DNA of 64,000 nucleotides from Schistosoma haematobium (Eukaryota > Platyhelminthes > Trematoda > Strigeidida > Schistosomatidae). The stretch is taken from contig NC_067195.1 in assembly GCF_000699445.3 (NCBI RefSeq), positions 86,314,569 through 86,378,568 on the forward strand, read 5' to 3'. The position numbers and the translations under genes were made by a program. This document shows, one piece after another, positions 29,151 to 39,847 of the stretch. Each line of letters starts with the position of its first letter. Within the stretch, counting starts at the first letter, position 1. The notes beneath the pieces are model-generated. The model was not told the DNA's origin and made no database searches. It was given only the letters and a program-made list of their open reading frames with translations.

Positions 29151-30801
29151 TCATAGTGTGATGCTGTCTTTGGTCCTTGAGAATAGGTCAAGTTGCCTCT
29201 TGAAGGACTCCTGAGAAGTCGCTTGGACTAGCTCGGCTGGCAGCGAATTCCACCTTCTGACAACTCTTAAGGAGTAGAAGTTGTGTCTACATTCCGTCTT
29301 GCTATGTTGTGTCTCCAGTTTCTGGGTGTTACCCCTTGCGTTATTATTCGAACTAAGCTTAAGTAGGTGTTTAAGAGGATGTCCAGAAGTGTTAAGAGTA
29401 CTATAAACCATTAATAAATCACCTCGAAGACGCCTATACTCTAATGGGTAAAGGTCTAGTGAATGGAGGCGTTCTTCGTAAGGTTTAGATTTGAGTCCTC
29501 GAACTGATTTCGTGGCTCGCCGCTGGATACGCTCCAAAGTGACCTTGTCCTTTTGGAGTGAGGGTGGAGTACTATGTTTCCGTACTCTAAATGGGGACGG
29601 ATGAAACTATTGAAGATTGTATGGAAAGTTCGTCCGTCAAACTGTCCAAAAATGCGCTTCAACGTTACCAGTGCAAGATTTGCTCGGAAGGCATTTTTGT
29701 CACAGTTAGTGTAAGACTTCAAATCATGGGGCACCAGGTCTCCTAAATCTTTTTCGACTTGGGATACTACTAGAGAGGAGTTTCCTAAGTTGTAACTGTA
29801 GTTTGCGACATGTCGCAGATGGACTACTTTACACTTTGAAGTGTTAAAAGTAAGTCCGTTATCGTCTGCCCAACTTTGAAGTCGAGTCAGACCCTCCTGA
29901 AGTGCCTGTATATCGTCTTGGTTGCGTATCTCGCTCCAAAGTTTCACGTCGTCGGCAAAAGTAATAAGTCTGACGTTACCTGTTGAGGAAGATCATTTAT
30001 GTAGATCAAGAAGAGAAGTGGCCCTAGTACTGAGCCCTGGGGGACCCCACTTGGACATTCCATAGCCTGAGATAAAGTGAGATTAACTCTAACCTTAAAG
30101 TGTCGATTTTTTAGGTATGAAGTAAGCCAGTCGATTAGAGGTGGTCTGATACCTAGTCGTTTGAGCTTATTGATAAGACACAAGTGGTTAACCTTATCAA
30201 AAGCTTTTGAGAAATCAAGGTAAATGATATCAACCTTTTCCTTGCGATCGAGGATGCTTGTCCATCTGTCCACCGCAGTAAGCAGGTTGGTTATACAAGA
30301 GTAACCCTTCCTGAAACCATGCTGTTGGGGTGAGAAGAAATTTAAGGACAGTAAATAGTCATGCATACCATCGCACATCAGGGACTCCATGATTTTTTAA
30401 GGTAATGACAGAAGAGCCACCGGCCGATAACTTGAAGGTTCATTGCGTCGACCACCTTTGAAAATTTGTGTGATGTGAGCCAACTTCCAGTTTTCCGGTA
30501 GTTTGCCTCGACTTAGCGAATATGAAAACATCACGCTAAGCGGCGTTGCCAGGATTGAGGCTGCCTCCCTCAGTATGGCAGGATGAACCATATCCGGGCC
30601 AGAAGTATCTAGTCTTAAGTGCTGCAATTTCCGGAACACCAAGTCAGCGCTTAGGTCTACTTCGGAAAGTCCTGTGGAATTGCAGATGAAACTGTCGTCA
30701 GTAAGGTTGATGTCAGCCGGTTGAAATGTCTGGGAGTAATGTTCAGCCAGAAGGTTAGCGGCGTCGCCATCGTTGTTGGTCGGGCCGTTAAGACCTACCA
30801 A
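29151..30801 (-). pseudogene. CR1 reverse transcriptase, broken
   Basis: Pieces at 30397-30801, 29944-30390, 29456-29947 and 29151-29537. Conserved RT segments: [67 protein letters not shown] and, in the next frame, [10 protein letters not shown]. The C-terminal part ([25 protein letters not shown]) is typical of CR1 ORF2. One nonsense and two frameshift mutations rule out function. Confidence 0.85.
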
Positions 30802-31161
30802 TTGGGAAACTCCAGTTTTGGCTCGACGAAGCGAGGCTGCATAACGGAATAGGCTTCTAGGGTTAGAGGCAAACTTGTAAATAAGCTTTGTCTGGTACTG
30901 AAGCCTGTCTTCTCTTATAGCCTTCGTGCATATGTTCCTGATATGTTTATATTGTCTATACGCTCCGTCGTTATCAGTTCGTTTGTATTCTACCCAGCAG
31001 TGCCTTTTGCAGCTTAGCAGGCGAAGGGTACGGTTCTTGATTACTGTAGGTGGCTTGAAGCTTTTGAGAACCGTTTGAGGAACTGAATGGTTTGTAGCAT
31101 ATAAGAGCGTGTGCAGTAAGAAGTCTCAATGACCGTCCACATCGAGTTGAGGGTGAACATC

Positions 31162-32070
31162 TCAAACCACCTGTTGTAGATAGTCATGTAGAGCTGGCAC
31201 ATTCAGCCGTTTAAAATTCCAACGCAAATTTTTGTTGGGATACCTTAGCTTAGTTTTGATGACAAAACTGAAGGCTATGACGGCATGATCGCTCTTTCCC
31301 AGAGGAGCCAGGATTGAGAGGTTGTCAACTAGGAATTCTTCGTTAGTGAATACACAGTCTAAGCGCGATGGTGTCTGACTGTTTCTCCAACGAGTTGCCG
31401 ACCTCACATTTTCATATAAGCCCAAGTCATCGATGAGGTTGTAGAACCGAGCTTCAATTGAGTTGTCGCCTCCAGTGTACGTGTGTTCCGCGAAGTTGAC
31501 TCTAGGGAGATTAAAGTCCCCTAGAATCAGGATGTGTGTGAAACCGAGACGGGTAGAGCGAGATAGTCCTTCCAGCATACGACTATCGTACTCGATGTCG
31601 GCAGTTGGCTTCCTGTAAATGACTCCGACTAGACACCTCGAAGTACTGGACAATCTTACAGAGCACCATATGGATCCCTCAAGATTGTTAAACTCGAGGT
31701 TGTGAACTTGGTGCACCTCCAAGCAAGAGCTTATGTATATGGCTACTCCGCCCCCAATTCCTGTTTTTCTGTCGTTGCAGAACAAAGTCACCCCAGGTAA
31801 TGCTAACTCTTGGTCCGAGAACTGAGAAGATATCCAGGTTTCAGATATTCCTATTAGATGGGCCTTATTAGCATTGCTAAGTTCACGTAATTCATCCAGT
31901 TTGTTTGGTAGACTCGCGGCGTTCATATATAAGCAGTTTATGCTTTCTATTTGGAACGCGTGAGCTTCGTCCTGTTTTTCTGTATGAGCCTTATGTGAAT
32001 GGACAGGTAGCCCACCTATTTGAGGTTTGCCGAGGTGGTAGTCCCTGTCCTTTACACGCTTTTTTATCAT
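31162..32070 (-). CDS. CR1 endonuclease (EEP/APE family), open
   Basis: 302 codons open. CLYMNAASLPNKLDELRELS opens the domain, followed by ISETWISSQF, GGGVAIYISS, VIYRKPTADIEYD, ILGDFNLPRVNF, LDCVFTNEEFLVD and the catalytic GKSDHAVIAF. All the usual catalytic residues, including the SDH histidine, are present, unlike the element at 37-41 kb. It would nick target DNA for target-primed reverse transcription, but the linked RT is broken. Confidence 0.85.
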   Translation of the reverse strand: MIKKRVKDRDYHLGKPQIGGLPVHSHKAHTEKQDEAHAFQIESINCLYMNAASLPNKLDELRELSNANKAHLIGISETWISSQFSDQELALPGVTLFCNDRKTGIGGGVAIYISSCLEVHQVHNLEFNNLEGSIWCSVRLSSTSRCLVGVIYRKPTADIEYDSRMLEGLSRSTRLGFTHILILGDFNLPRVNFAEHTYTGGDNSIEARFYNLIDDLGLYENVRSATRWRNSQTPSRLDCVFTNEEFLVDNLSILAPLGKSDHAVIAFSFVIKTKLRYPNKNLRWNFKRLNVPALHDYLQQVV

Positions 32071-32241
32071 TTAGACAGTCCACAAGTGGAATGGTCAGCT
32101 CCAACTTGCCTTTGTGCTTGGTCCTAGCTTCGTATGGCCTATCCGGGTGCATGTGGATTCCAGGTGGCAATCGACGTCTGTTGGCACGAAATGCTTCCAG
32201 AACTGCAGCCGCCATGTGGGAAGATGGGAAGGTTATCTTCA

Positions 32242-32826
32242 TTAGACGGGTCTAAGATCACCGTCCTTCTTGGCTAGTCTCGTCACATGCTGAGTCAGTA
32301 TGTGTTTGAGCCTCAAGGACTGTTTGATGAATTTCCATTCCCTGATGTCAGAATTTGATTGAGTAGGGTTTGCATTTTCCGGTATACCTTGCACAATTAT
32401 GTTTCTTCCGCGGAAAAGCTGATCGCGAGACTCATTAGGGGTGTTCCGTATGATATTGCGCTCAGAGTACGGTATGTCGGGCAATATTCTTACGTTGCCA
32501 TCTGATTTCAGCAAGTGACTTGCTAGCAAGACGTCCTCTACGTCGGCAGCATTCTTAAGTGTTACTCGGAGAAGCCTCGGGTGATTTAGATGCTTAGAAT
32601 CCTTTCCTCGAGTGAGCCGGGTGACCGTCAAAGGCTCTATTCTAGGACGTTCGAGCTTCTTGTTCAATTCACCGTATAGCATCCTGTCGTTTTTGTCCTG
32701 CAGACTGAGAGGAAGGTCAGGATTGTCAACAAGGTTCATGATAATGAGAGAATCGTCACGAACTGTTGTTAATTTACCAGGTTTCACGATGGGTTCAGGT
32801 TTAATAACTTGTTGTTTGGAGGTCAA
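32242..32826 (-). CDS. CR1 ORF1 protein, probably truncated by frameshift
   Basis: 194 codons. MTSKQQVIKPEPIVKPGKLT begins the frame; LLRVTLKNAADVEDVLLASH, RILPDIPYSERNIIRNTPNE and the IIVQGIPENANP strand resemble the RRM-like RNA-binding core of CR1/L1 ORF1 proteins. The continuation (ITFPSSHMAAAVLEAFRANR) lies in another frame at 31991-32242, so the copy carries a shift at about 32240. Confidence 0.65.
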   Translation of the reverse strand: MTSKQQVIKPEPIVKPGKLTTVRDDSLIIMNLVDNPDLPLSLQDKNDRMLYGELNKKLERPRIEPLTVTRLTRGKDSKHLNHPRLLRVTLKNAADVEDVLLASHLLKSDGNVRILPDIPYSERNIIRNTPNESRDQLFRGRNIIVQGIPENANPTQSNSDIREWKFIKQSLRLKHILTQHVTRLAKKDGDLRPV

Positions 32827-32834
32827 GGCGCGTT

Positions 32835-33750
32835 TTTGAATGGTTGTGTACGGAATAGTAGAAGCTTTCGCTCAACGGACTTCCGTGTCTAGCAGCAGTG
32901 AATCACCAAAACCTTCAGGCAGAAACCTAGTCTTCATCAACTGATTCAGATTTCAGATTCCGATTTGTGTAGTAAGGACAGAAGGATTTCGTCCCATGTT
33001 CTTCCTTTTATAGTATGCTTCAAAGAGTGTCCAGTGTTCTCTTGAATGAGTCAATCGAGAGTGCGGACAACACTGCTTCGGGTAACAGGCTGTTTTCAGT
33101 TTCGGTTTACAGTCTGTAAAGGACAGGAGGCTTGATTACCTGTGTTAGTCCTGGCAATGGTGGTCTCTAATTTGATTCAACTTTCTTTTGAAAGAGTCAA
33201 CGGATGGAGCCCCAACCACGTGCTGAGGTAATGAATTCCGGTCGTTGATGATTCGATGGGAAAGTCGATATAAAACTGACAAAAGATTTTTCTGGGCTTG
33301 TGAACTTTTTATTAGTGTCCTCGTAAATTCTCTGTTTTGGAAGACAAGAAAAATGGGAGCACATCAGATGCAAATTCATCACCAAGCAATTTTAAAACTG
33401 TAATCAAGTCGTCTCTAGTTCTTCAATATGACAACGAAAATAGGTGTAGCTCGGTCAGTCGAGCATCATACTGGAGTTTCGCTATTCCGGGAATCAGCTT
33501 AGTTGCTGTTCGCTGCACATTTTTCAAAAGTTCACTGTCTCATTTGAGCATGGGATAGCCGCCTGTATGCAGTGCTCAAGTTTAGGACGTACGAAAGCTG
33601 TATACAAGGTCAAAAATGTTTTAGCGTCGACAGCAATAAAAGCCCTACGTGTTGACCATAAAGTTCTTAGACCTTTGGCGGCTATTGCACGGCAGTCTGC
33701 AGTAGTCTTTAGGTCTTGGCTCACAATGACAATTAAGTCATTGTTTATTC
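32835..33750 (-). mobile_element. CR1 3'-end fragments
   Basis: 32835-32935 matches the 3' UTR at 29018-29105. 32940-33730 matches the 3' part of the element at 37 kb, including the ATTCAGATT-type terminal repeat and the reverse transcriptase C-terminus (QDLKTTADCRAIAAKGLRTL, VRPKLEHCIQAAIPC at 33524-33724). Two fused, truncated copies. Confidence 0.7.
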
Positions 33751-33779
33751 ATTGTGATCTGTGTCTGGATTGATGACGT

Positions 33780-34545
33780 GCGGTCCTGGCTGATGGCAGG
33801 TGATTCAGATTGTTCTAGAAGTAATAGGAGAAGCCTTTACCCAATAGTTTACCTTATCTATTATCAGAAGATCACCGAAGACTTCAGTAACAAACAGAGG
33901 AGGTTCATCGATCTATATTGATCCCTGCAGTTTGTAACACTGCGGAGGTCCGATCTCTTTAAATTTTTCAACAGAAGGTGCTGATATTACGTGTTACGGT
34001 AGAGAATTCCGGTAATTCACTACTCGGTGAGTGAAACGAAACTCCAGACGTGAACGGTTTGATCAGGGTTTTTGAACTTTCTTCGAATGTCCTCTGAATT
34101 GATCAGTCCTAGACGGAAGTAAAAGATTAGACATGTTGATGCCAAGGTCGTCGTTCAGTATCCGATAAGCCAATCTTAGATCACCCCGTACTCTACGGTA
34201 AGATAACGGAAATAATTTGAGGTGTCTCAGTTTGTCTTCATAAGATAGGTTAGATAGACCTTGTATCATCTTAGTACCTAGTCGCTGAACTCTTTCCAGC
34301 ATCTCTGCTTCATACTTGAAACAGTGACTCGCTGCCTGAATCCCATATTCTAAATGAGGTTGCGCATAAATCCGGTATAATAAATTAAACGTTTCATCAT
34401 CCAAATACCGGAAAGACCTACGAATAGACCGTAACACCCTATAACCTTTTGAAGCAGCAGCAGCCTTACAGTTACGCGTAGTTTTGCGATCACCGCTTAT
34501 CATGACTCCTAAATCCTTATAGTTTCTTACTTTGAGTGACACGAA
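33780..34545 (-). mobile_element. CR1 3'-end fragment, third subfamily
   Basis: 34063-34542 encodes an open 159-codon RT C-terminus: YKDLGVMISGDRKTTRNCKA, YAQPHLEYGIQAASHCFKYE, LSYRRVRGDLRLAYRIL. It is diverged from both neighbours. A 3' UTR-like stretch is at 33790-33950. Confidence 0.75.
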
Positions 34546-34634
34546 TCAGTATGTTGTGTAGTGATACGAATCACCATAGTTATTTAATTGCACCACCACA
34601 CTCATGTTAGGGTTCATTTCCAGTTACTGTCTCC

Positions 34635-34970
34635 TTGAAATGGAGTGCAAATAACAGATGTTTGATAATAGGAGACCTTAATGCACCTAGTATTAGTAAG
34701 ACTGTGATGTCCACGGTAGGACCTATAAACTTCTTTGTTAGTAGGTTCCTGATAACCGTAATCGCGTATGCATTAGTACAGCATGTATCCAAACCTACAC
34801 GTTTTTGTGTAAACCAAGATTCTTCTCCGATGGACTTGATAACCGATCATATGGCCAAGGATATTGTCAAGCTAAATATTCTTCCACCGTTAGTGAATAG
34901 CGAGCATTCTGTTTCGTCATTTACGTTTAAAGCTAGTGACATGACATACGACAAGATTGGCTGCAATTAA
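34635..34970 (+). mobile_element. CR1 endonuclease fragment on the plus strand
   Basis: CLIIGDLNAPSISKTV, LVQHVSKPTRFCVNQDSSPM and ILPPLVNSEHSVSSFTF correspond, in order, to the GDFNAP, DPTR and PPLG-SDHA segments of CR1 endonucleases. SDH has become SEH. Opposite orientation to its CR1 neighbours. Confidence 0.65.
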
Positions 34971-35063
34971 ACGCAACTCAATTTCGTAAATGTGCCCTTC
35001 AGCTTAGTAACCAATCAGAATGAGGCGCGAATTATTACATCCGCCATCTTTATAAGCAATGGC

Positions 35064-35500
35064 GGTCGGCTTTCTTAGTTCTGTGCCTCTTTCAGCTATT
35101 TCTTTTGTGTAGCTATGTAATTTAATGTCTCAGTGTGCTAAAATGCCGCAGTTAGTGTAATGTTCTATATGTTGGTGTGAAGTTTATTTCGAATCAGCGA
35201 TGATTTCTGGGTTTTTGCTGCTTCTACTCAAGTCAATGTATTTCTTCAGGCAATCTGGCTAGTCTTGTGTTATAAAATGTCGACCGGCTTTCTTAGTTCT
35301 GTGTTTTTTCCGCTATTTCTTTTGTGTAGCTACAGAATTTAATGTTTCAGTGTGCTAAAATCCAAAAGTTAGTGTAATACTCTAAACGTTGGAGCAAAAA
35401 TTTTCCTGATTTCGCTTTGTTTTCTGGGTTTTACCTGCTGCTACTGAAGTCACTGTATTTATTCAGCTAAATTGGCTAGTACTAACATAAGACCTTACGT
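35064..35500. repeat. Diverged tandem duplication, unit about 218 bp
   Basis: CGGCTTTCTTAGTTCTGTG begins both units (about 35067 and 35285). Shared landmarks follow in the same order: CTATTTCTTTTGTGTAGCTA, CAGTGTGCTAAAAT, AGTTAGTGTAAT, CTACT.AAGTCA.TGTATTT and TTGGCTAGT. It is noncoding as far as I can see and belongs to no family described here. A CCAATCAG and a TATAAG lie just upstream (35010-35056). Confidence 0.7.
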
Positions 35501-36950
35501 TTTTAAACGACAATCGGCTATGTTTTACCTTGTTTTCTAGATATCCAAAGCCGAAGTTCGTTTTCATTTAGCTATAATAATTGTTGCTGCCGCCTGTGAC
35601 TCTAACTGTTCGCATGTTCGTTCCTAACTGTCCTTTATGATGTTATAGGCAAAACGAAAGGAAACAATCTGCGTTTTTTAATTTTCTTCAGTATTATGGA
35701 CAACACTATCCCACCAACGAGTCAAACTAATACAGAGTGCCCAGCAGTAGGTTATATCGGTATTGATTTCGAACGGACCCAGACTTCCGACAACTATAGA
35801 TGAAGTCACAGATGCAGATGTGATTTACCTTCAGTTCATGAATATTAGATAAGGTCAGCTACTATTACTTGTGCAAAGCATAACATGGGCTTAGTACCGT
35901 ATTGCAGTGCTTTTATTATTTTGCTCCCATTTAAGTATTCCTATGCATCTGCGTCTATTTTACCAGGAAGACACACAAGCAGAGTTAGTGTCTGATAAAC
36001 TAAAAGTCCCAGTTGTCAAAAAGATTCTTAACATTTGTCCACAGCCAGCTGCATTCAATTGAGACACAGAACACTCATCTTCTAAGACTGTATACTGCTG
36101 TTTTGCGGGCAACTAAAAGCTCAGACGCTTAGTATCTTGCTACCGATGTTATTGCTGGGGAAATTCGTTTGATGACAGTGATCATGAAATATGGTCAGTG
36201 ATAGATGTACAGTCTAGAAATAAACAACAAACATACTTATCGCTATCTCATAATGTATGACAGCAACAGCATCAAAGGCACGTTTTTTCCTATTTTTAAT
36301 CAGACTGATCTGAATCCGTATACACATTGGAAACAGGCAACTCTACTTACTAAACTGATCTGTTTCGTTACAGACTTCAAGCACTATACTTAAGTATATC
36401 ATAATTCTTTCAACTAAATTGAATTATACGACAACCAAGAACACTAAACTAAGCAAGTGTCATAGTTATTGTTTCACTTGCAAAGACATGTTGCTCAAAG
36501 TAGTTAAATGGACATAATTAAGCCGATAAAACCAAAACACGAATTATAAGCCAGTTGAACTTACCTAAGAAAAAAAGAAGGATACATATATACTGCTTTC
36601 ATTCCGAAGACAACAGGCAGTTGTTCATAGAAACATAGTTTACAGTACAACAAACCTTTCTTCAGTAAAATCATGCACTGACAGTCTATCTGGAAACAAT
36701 CAACTATGTGAATAAACTCACTATGACTTGAGATATTATCCCAGCGTGCAATGGACGTACAGTGTAACGTAGTCGGACGTGGCGATTAAAAATTAAAAAC
36801 AGGGCAAAATTAACTACATAATATGGTTATTTAATTAAAAATACATTATGAAATGACAAAATCTGTGGTTACTTGAACTCACAAATGACAGTGCGCGATA
36901 CATTAAGTTTATATGGTTGCGTTGCGGATAAGATCACCCGATAAGATTAG
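35501..36950. other. Unassigned sequence between CR1 elements
   Basis: No recognisable gene. The plus-strand 62-codon frame at 36205-36393 contains the peptide PYTHWKQ, which resembles the THW loop of PRMT methyltransferases, but nothing around it supports a PRMT gene. Confidence 0.4.
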
Positions 36951-37009
36951 GCCTCGTCCAGATTCAGATTCAGATTTGTGTAGTAAGGACAGAAGGCCTA
37001 CGGCCTGTG

Positions 37010-39847
37010 TTATTCCTTTTCTAGTATGCTTCTGTGAGTGTCCAGTCTTCTCTTGAAAGAGTCAATTGAAGGTGCGGACACTGCTTCAGGCAGCAGGTTC
37101 CAAGTATTGATGACTCGGTGTGAAAACCTGTATGCCACGGCTATTTTGTTCGTTCTTGGCTTTTCTACTCGCCTGCTATGTCCTCTGAGGTGTCCCGATC
37201 TAGTGGGAAGAAAGAGAGAGAATAAGTTAGGTCCGAAATCATTTCTCAGTATTCTATACATCAATATTAGATCTCCCCTTAGTCTGCGATAGGACAGAGT
37301 AAAGAGGTTCAGTTTTTCAAGCCACTCTTTATATGATAAACCCCGGAGTTCCGGAATTGCACGCGTAGCTGCCCTCTGTACCTTTTCTAGTATGTCTGAG
37401 TCACCTTTTAAACAGGGGCTTGCAGCCTGAACACAGTTCTCTAACTTAGTTCTCACTAAGGATGTGTATAATGTGGTGAACATGGTAGTATCAAGCTTAG
37501 TGAATGTTCTTTTTAAAGCCCAGAGGGTTCGAAACCCCTTAACTGCGACCTCCCGGCAATGGGCCGTCGTCTTAAGATCATTGCTCACTGTCACCCCTAG
37601 GTCCTTATGAGACCGGACTACGGGTAATGACACATCCCCTATGTTGTACGTATTAACCTTTGAATCCCCCAAGTGCATGTAGACACACTTTTCCGAGTTG
37701 ATAGGCATTAGCCACTCTTTAGACCAGTTTATCATATTATTTAAGTCGGTCTGAAGAGTAAATACGTCTTTGTCTCCAGTCATTACTCGCCAAATTTTTA
37801 CATCGTCAGCGTATAATAACATTGGAGGCTGTACTATACTTGTAAGATCATTAACGTACATTATAAAAAGTAAAGGACCTAGGACGGAACCTTGGGGTAC
37901 TCCACTAAGTACTGGTCTCCAGATGGAGCACTTGGAATTTATTCTTACTTTTTGCCTACGACCTACTAGGAAATCCTTAATCCATTTTAAAAGAGGTCCG
38001 GCAATACCAAGGTTTGCCAACTTCAATAGCAGTCTATTAGTTGGCACTTTGTCAAAAGCCTTACTGAAGTCTATGTAGACAACATCCACTGAATTTGCGT
38101 TGTCTAGCGCATTAATCCAGAACTCCCTTACTATAAGGATGTTCGTTGTACAGGATAGACCCTTTCTAAAACCATGTTGTGCCATGTTCAGCAAGTTATT
38201 GGTTTCCATAAATGCTGTTATGGTCCGTTTGATTATCCTTTCCAGTATTTTAATTACAACACTGGTGAGGCTTACGGGTCTGTAATTTGATGGAACTTGT
38301 CGTAGACCAGTTTTATGTATGGGAGTGACGATTGCGTCCTTCCAGTCCATAGGTAACACACCTTGGTCAAGTGACATTTTGAATATCACAGTCAGTGGGG
38401 CTGCGATATATTCGGCAATATGTCTCAAGATTTTAGCGTGTAGTTCATCTGGTCCTGTTGACTTCTCCATGTTTAGGGTGCTAAGAGCCTTAAGCACATC
38501 GTTTTGGTCGAAGTCCACGGTGAGCAGTTGGTTTGTTGACTCTGTAATTTGGTCTGGTTCTTTCTCTAGAGGAGGTTCCTGAGTGAAAACTGCCTCAAAG
38601 TAGTCAGCCATAACCTCAGCTTTTTCCTGATCTTCCTCTATCATTTCAGATTCACTTCCTACTTTAATTAGGTTGGGAATCCAGTGATGAATCCTTGTTC
38701 TGTAGTTTATGTACGAGAATATCCTCTTGGGCTGCTTGAGTGCAGATTGTGCCAGCTGCATTTCATATTTTCTTTGCGCTTCCCGAATTTTAGTTATACA
38801 CTCGTTTCTTATCGATCTGTAGTGTTCCATCGTACCTGCTGTGCCAAGGCGGATGGCAACATCCCAGCATTTCTTCTTTTGTCTTAGTAAGCGTCGAATA
38901 TCCCGCCCTATCCAGGGATGTCCGTGCTTCTTTTTCTTTGAGACAGTCCAGGGTATGTATGGTTGAGTTACCCGATTGTATAACTGCCTGAATAGAGTCC
39001 ATGCCTCTTGTACTGATGCCTTTGAGTCAATTTCCCAGTTCTCAGCCGATGCTGCGGAGTTAATTGCCTGCATATCTGCCTTCCATACGTTAGGACGGGC
39101 CGGCGCAATTGTTTGACAAGCAATGTCAGCCATGAATTTGAATAAGATGACTGCACGGTCACTTCTCCCAAGTGGTGGGAGAAAAGCCGTTTGACCAACG
39201 TCATCACCGTGTGTGAAGACCAAATCTAAAAGAGAGAAAGAGTTTCTTAAGTCGTATCTTGTGGGATCTCTAATGTGTTGGAATAATGCTAGTTCAATCG
39301 AGGTTTCTAACAGTTTGGAGTCGAACGACGATATAGATGACTCTACTTCTAGGTTAACCCAGTTTATATATGGTGCATTAAAGTCGCCTACTACAAGGCT
39401 TTTACCGTTGTTACACCGGGAATTAAGTTTACTGAGGAGAAAATCATCTGCTACACATTCTGGACTGCGATAAACTACAACTACTTCAATATCTTGCCTT
39501 CGGCATTTCAACTTACATCTCACCAGTTCACATGTCCCTGAAACATGTGCTACTGTCTCAGCTAATCTTATGGTTAGGGTACTTTTCGTGTACACAATAA
39601 CCCCGCCTCCCCTTCTGTTTAATCTATCAGCCCTACTGGTTATGAAACCGGTCAATTGGATTTCACTATCTAATACTTCTGACGTTAACCAAGTTTCCGA
39701 GACAGCGATAACGTCCGGTTTTTCTTTATCCATCAATGACTTCAGCTCCGCCATTTTATTTAGTAGGCTGCGAGCATTTGTGTAGCACACTTTTAAGTCT
39801 GTGGAGAGCTTTCCCTTGCCACCCAGAGTGGCTTGGGGATCGTTTTG
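37010..39847 (-). CDS. CR1 ORF2: endonuclease plus reverse transcriptase
   Basis: Open from the stop at 39848-39850 to a stop at 37010-37012. The first ATG is at 39754, and the conserved domain (YTNARSLLNKM) begins before it, so translation probably enters upstream, by frameshift or re-initiation, within a 55-base overlap with ORF1 (39793-39847). Numbering from the GTG at 39790: EEP endonuclease about 1-220 (SETWL 31-35, VYRSP, GDFNAPYINW 135-144, LDLVFTHGDD), RT about 440-720 (HGFRKGLSC, DFSKAFD ending 580, [18 protein letters not shown] 660-663), CR1-type C-terminus to 926. The endonuclease SDH motif reads SDR (R212, codon 39155-39157), which should disable the nuclease. The RT appears intact. 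Confidence 0.92.
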   Translation of the reverse strand, partial: QNDPQATLGGKGKLSTDLKVCYTNARSLLNKMAELKSLMDKEKPDVIAVSETWLTSEVLDSEIQLTGFITSRADRLNRRGGGVIVYTKSTLTIRLAETVAHVSGTCELVRCKLKCRRQDIEVVVVYRSPECVADDFLLSKLNSRCNNGKSLVVGDFNAPYINWVNLEVESSISSFDSKLLETSIELALFQHIRDPTRYDLRNSFSLLDLVFTHGDDVGQTAFLPPLGRSDRAVILFKFMADIACQTIAPARPNVWKADMQAINSAASAENWEIDSKASVQEAWTLFRQLYNRVTQPYIPWTVSKKKKHGHPWIGRDIRRLLRQKKKCWDVAIRLGTAGTMEHYRSIRNECITKIREAQRKYEMQLAQSALKQPKRIFSYINYRTRIHHWIPNLIKVGSESEMIEEDQEKAEVMADYFEAVFTQEPPLEKEPDQITESTNQLLTVDFDQNDVLKALSTLNMEKSTGPDELHAKILRHIAEYIAAPLTVIFKMSLDQGVLPMDWKDAIVTPIHKTGLRQVPSNYRPVSLTSVVIKILERIIKRTITAFMETNNLLNMAQHGFRKGLSCTTNILIVREFWINALDNANSVDVVYIDFSKAFDKVPTNRLLLKLANLGIAGPLLKWIKDFLVGRRQKVRINSKCSIWRPVLSGVPQGSVLGPLLFIMYVNDLTSIVQPPMLLYADDVKIWRVMTGDKDVFTLQTDLNNMINWSKEWLMPINSEKCVYMHLGDSKVNTYNIGDVSLPVVRSHKDLGVTVSNDLKTTAHCREVAVKGFRTLWALKRTFTKLDTTMFTTLYTSLVRTKLENCVQAASPCLKGDSDILEKVQRAATRAIPELRGLSYKEWLEKLNLFTLSYRRLRGDLILMYRILRNDFGPNLFSLFLPTRSGHLRGHSRRVEKPRTNKIAVAYRFSHRVINTWNLLPEAVSAPSIDSFKRRLDTHRSILEKE

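Larger units (their letters stand above)
29018..32834 (-). mobile_element. CR1-type retrotransposon, disrupted copy
   Basis: ORF1, endonuclease and reverse transcriptase lie in order on the minus strand. The RT is broken by an in-frame TAA at 30397-30399 (SLP*KIMESL), a frameshift just before the catalytic FADD (about 29985) and another near 29550. ORF1 is also shifted near 32240. Its 3' UTR (29018-29150) is nearly repeated at 32835-32935, where a second copy ends. The insertion sits about 40 bases upstream of the kinase start codon. Confidence 0.85.

Noticed and set aside
36205..36393. PRMT-like methyltransferase fragment (peptide PYTHWKQ)
   Set aside because: Only seven residues resemble the THW loop; the flanking residues and upstream frames show no SAM-binding or double-E motif.
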